DNA of 5,409 nucleotides from Ruminococcaceae bacterium UBA5423 (GTDB lineage: Bacteria > Bacillota > Clostridia > Oscillospirales > Acutalibacteraceae), in contig DHNF01000079.1 in the NCBI GenBank assembly GCA_002409375.1, forward strand, positions 1 through 5,409. The letters run 5' to 3'. This document shows, piece by piece, positions 3,872-5,409 of this stretch (position 1 is the stretch's first letter; every line of letters starts with the position of its first letter). Position numbers and translations under genes: made by a program. The notes below the pieces were generated by a model that had not been told where the DNA came from, ran no database searches, and saw nothing but the letters and a program-made list of their open reading frames with translations.

Positions 3872-3893
3872 GGTTTAAAGGGGGATTTGTCAA
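3865..3893 (-). promoter_or_regulatory. Antisense sigma-A-type promoter in the early operon
   Basis: Read on the minus strand, TTGACA (3893-3888) and TAAAAT (3870-3865) have a 17-bp spacer, 11/12 to consensus. It lies between two plus-strand genes: its -10 overlaps the stop of the cysteine-rich gene and its spacer includes the complement of the next gene's AAAGGGGG ribosome site. Part of the C-run is therefore explained by that ribosome site. Confidence 0.5.
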
Positions 3894-3894
3894 G

Positions 3895-4047
3895 ATGACA
3901 AACAAAGAAATAATCGCTCGCCAAGCTGAAAAAATCATTGAATTAGAAGATAAGCTTGCCGAAGCAAACGAGGTAAAAAACCATTTCTTTCGTCAATGCG
4001 AGAATTCAATCCCAGTTCAAAAATTATATGTTGGGAGGCATTTTTAA
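3895..4047 (+). CDS. 50-residue coiled-coil protein
   Basis: The ATG at 3895 has AAAGGGGG about 10 nt upstream, and the frame closes at TAA 4045-4047, whose last base begins the next gene's ATG. Residues about 3-30 (KEIIARQAEKIIELEDKLAEANEVKNH) show heptad-like spacing of I/L/A with many charges, typical of a short coiled coil. The C-terminal part has no recognisable motif. The tight coupling to the AAA ATPase suggests a partner or accessory of that protein, or just packing in the early operon; this is inference. I do not recognise a named family. Confidence 0.65.
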   Translation: MTNKEIIARQAEKIIELEDKLAEANEVKNHFFRQCENSIPVQKLYVGRHF

Positions 4048-5409
4048 TGAAAACCAGTAAAATTATTATAAAAAATCTGTTTGGCATTTGCGAAAAGCAG
4101 TTGGACGGAAAGTCCATAGAAATTACAGGCACTAACGGAGCAGGTAAAACTTCCGTTATTGACGCAATTCGTTACGCTCTGACGAATGATTCAAACCGCG
4201 ATTACATAGTGCGCGACGGTGAAACAGAGGGCGAAATCATTATAGAAACCGACACAGGGCTTGCCATTAATCGTAAAAAGCGCACTAATAAGTCGGATTA
4301 CAAATCTATTAGAGAAAATGGAAAAGAAGTTCAGTCACCTGAAAGCTTTTTACATAAATTATTTACGCCGCTACAACTCAATCCAGTTGAGTTTACGCAA
4401 ATGCCACGACAGGAACAGAACCGCATAATTCTTGATTTGATAGAGTTTCCGTGGGACTTAAACTGGATACGCGATAAATTTGGAGAGATACCGGCGGGTG
4501 TTAACTATGAGCAAAACATTCTCCAAGTGTTGAATGACATTCAAGCAGAAGACGGTACATATTTTATGCGTCGGCAGGACATCAACCGTGACATTCGCAA
4601 TAAAACTGCTTTTATAGCTGATATTGCTAAGGATATTCCACACGGGTATCAGGCTGAAAAATGGGATAATTATGACCTTGCTACCAAGTATCATGAGTTA
4701 GAAACTGCCCGAAGTGAAAACAACAAAATAGAGCGTGCAAAGGCTTTTAAACAGTCTTATGACAATAAAATTCGCGGATATCAGGCAGAACGTGATATTG
4801 CAATATCAGCCGAAGAAAAAGCTATTGCCAATGAGCGAGAGGGTTTGAAATCTACAATTGAACGTTTAAAGGCAGAAATTACAGCCGCCGAGGACAAGCT
4901 AACCGGATTGGACAGCAAATTAGAGGATAAAAAGAAATTAGCTGAATCCGCTTATCGCGAAAAGGTTGCAAAATTGGACGGTGATATTAAAATTGCTGAC
5001 CAATATGCAGATAAGAAACCTGTTGAAACAGCCAAATTTCAAGAAGAAATAAATACAGCCGAAGCCATGAAAAAGCACCTTAACGAATATCGCCGCATGA
5101 CAAGCATGGAGCAGGAGCTTGACGATTTAACTGAACAGTCGCAGGCATTGACTGACAAGATAGAGTTAGCGCGTGAGCTTCCGGGAGAAATTTTAAAGAC
5201 AGCAAAAATACCTGTTGAGGGTTTGACCGTAAAGGACGGTATCCCGCTTATATATGGCTTACCGATAAGCAACCTGTCGGAGGGTGAACAGCTTGACCTT
5301 TGCGTTGATGTAGCTATTTCAAAGCCAAATACCTTGCAGATTATATTGATTGACGGTGCAGAAAAATTAAGCGACGAGAACCGCAGACATTTGTATGCTA
5401 AATGCAAAG
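4047..5409 (+). CDS. AAA/SMC-like ATPase with coiled-coil arm, 3' end outside window
   Basis: The first 454 codons are open without a stop to the window edge. The ATG at 4047 has GGGAGG 9 nt upstream and overlaps the previous stop by one base. The layout is that of RecF/SbcC/SMC-type ATPases: Walker A GTNGAGKT at residues 28-35, an N-terminal ATPase lobe to about 110, an alpha-helical region, a long charged coiled coil (about 215-380, rich in E/K/A), then the ABC-type signature LSEGEQ (410-415) and a Walker B-like IILIDGAEKL (432-441) with the acidic pair spaced as D-G-A-E instead of D-E. The signature-to-Walker-B spacing is normal, so only a short C-terminal end is missing. Relatives in phage early operons are annotated as AAA ATPases and often precede recombinase or SSB genes. 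A role in phage DNA recombination or replication is likely, but the substrate is unknown. Confidence 0.88.
   Translation, partial: MKTSKIIIKNLFGICEKQLDGKSIEITGTNGAGKTSVIDAIRYALTNDSNRDYIVRDGETEGEIIIETDTGLAINRKKRTNKSDYKSIRENGKEVQSPESFLHKLFTPLQLNPVEFTQMPRQEQNRIILDLIEFPWDLNWIRDKFGEIPAGVNYEQNILQVLNDIQAEDGTYFMRRQDINRDIRNKTAFIADIAKDIPHGYQAEKWDNYDLATKYHELETARSENNKIERAKAFKQSYDNKIRGYQAERDIAISAEEKAIANEREGLKSTIERLKAEITAAEDKLTGLDSKLEDKKKLAESAYREKVAKLDGDIKIADQYADKKPVETAKFQEEINTAEAMKKHLNEYRRMTSMEQELDDLTEQSQALTDKIELARELPGEILKTAKIPVEGLTVKDGIPLIYGLPISNLSEGEQLDLCVDVAISKPNTLQIILIDGAEKLSDENRRHLYAKCK

Noticed and set aside
5039..5407. Minus-strand open frame of 122 codons
   Set aside because: It is opposite the coiled-coil and signature region of the ATPase, whose frame is clearly coding; no ribosome site or recognisable protein.

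Overview
The window reads as the lysogeny switch and early left end of a temperate phage, or a phage-like integrative element, in a low-to-moderate GC Firmicute. Supporting signs are strong AGGAGG-type Shine-Dalgarno sites, several TTG/GTG starts, sigma-A promoters with 17-bp spacers, and a gene set typical of Clostridia/Negativicutes prophages: ImmR/ImmA-type repressor and protease, ORF6N antirepressor, MerR-like excisionase-type HTH, zinc-ribbon mini-proteins and an SMC/RecF-like AAA ATPase. I cannot name the genus. No integrase, att site, tRNA, rRNA, CRISPR array or insertion sequence is visible.

Left arm (1-1861, all genes on the minus strand). Reading outward from the switch: an XRE repressor (GTG start at 1861), an ImmA/IrrE metalloprotease (HEIGH motif) 5 nt downstream, then, after a 121-bp gap, an exported protein with two beta-sandwich domains, and finally a small very basic protein cut by the window edge. 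The exported gene is probably a lysogenic-conversion (moron) gene carried in the repressor operon. The gap holds a consensus promoter on the opposite strand (TTGACA, 17 bp, TATAAT at 808-836) followed about 70 nt later by a strong intrinsic terminator (878-913), which together predict a short RNA antisense to the operon.

Switch (1862-2117). A plus-strand promoter at 1906-1934 drives the early operon and a minus-strand promoter at 2050-2078 drives the repressor. They face each other, so the two leaders would be complementary over about 100 nt. An 18-bp motif occurs three times: inside the early promoter, inverted just downstream of its start, and over the -10 of the repressor promoter. This is the expected layout for a repressor that shuts off the early promoter and controls itself.

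Right arm (2118-5409, all genes on the plus strand, tightly packed or overlapping). A Cro-like small HTH protein, an ORF6N antirepressor, a MerR-like HTH protein, three tiny proteins (zinc ribbon, membrane, cysteine-rich), a small coiled-coil protein, and an AAA/SMC-like ATPase open at the right edge. Inside this operon, on the minus strand, a promoter at 3865-3893 and an intrinsic terminator at 3808-3844 predict a second antisense RNA of about 50 nt, over the 3' end of the cysteine-rich gene.

Working model (inference): in the lysogen the repressor holds the early promoter off. On induction ImmA inactivates the repressor, and the early operon then makes Cro-like and antirepressor proteins followed by DNA recombination/replication functions. 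The two predicted short RNAs and the overlapping leaders are the least explained and most interesting parts.
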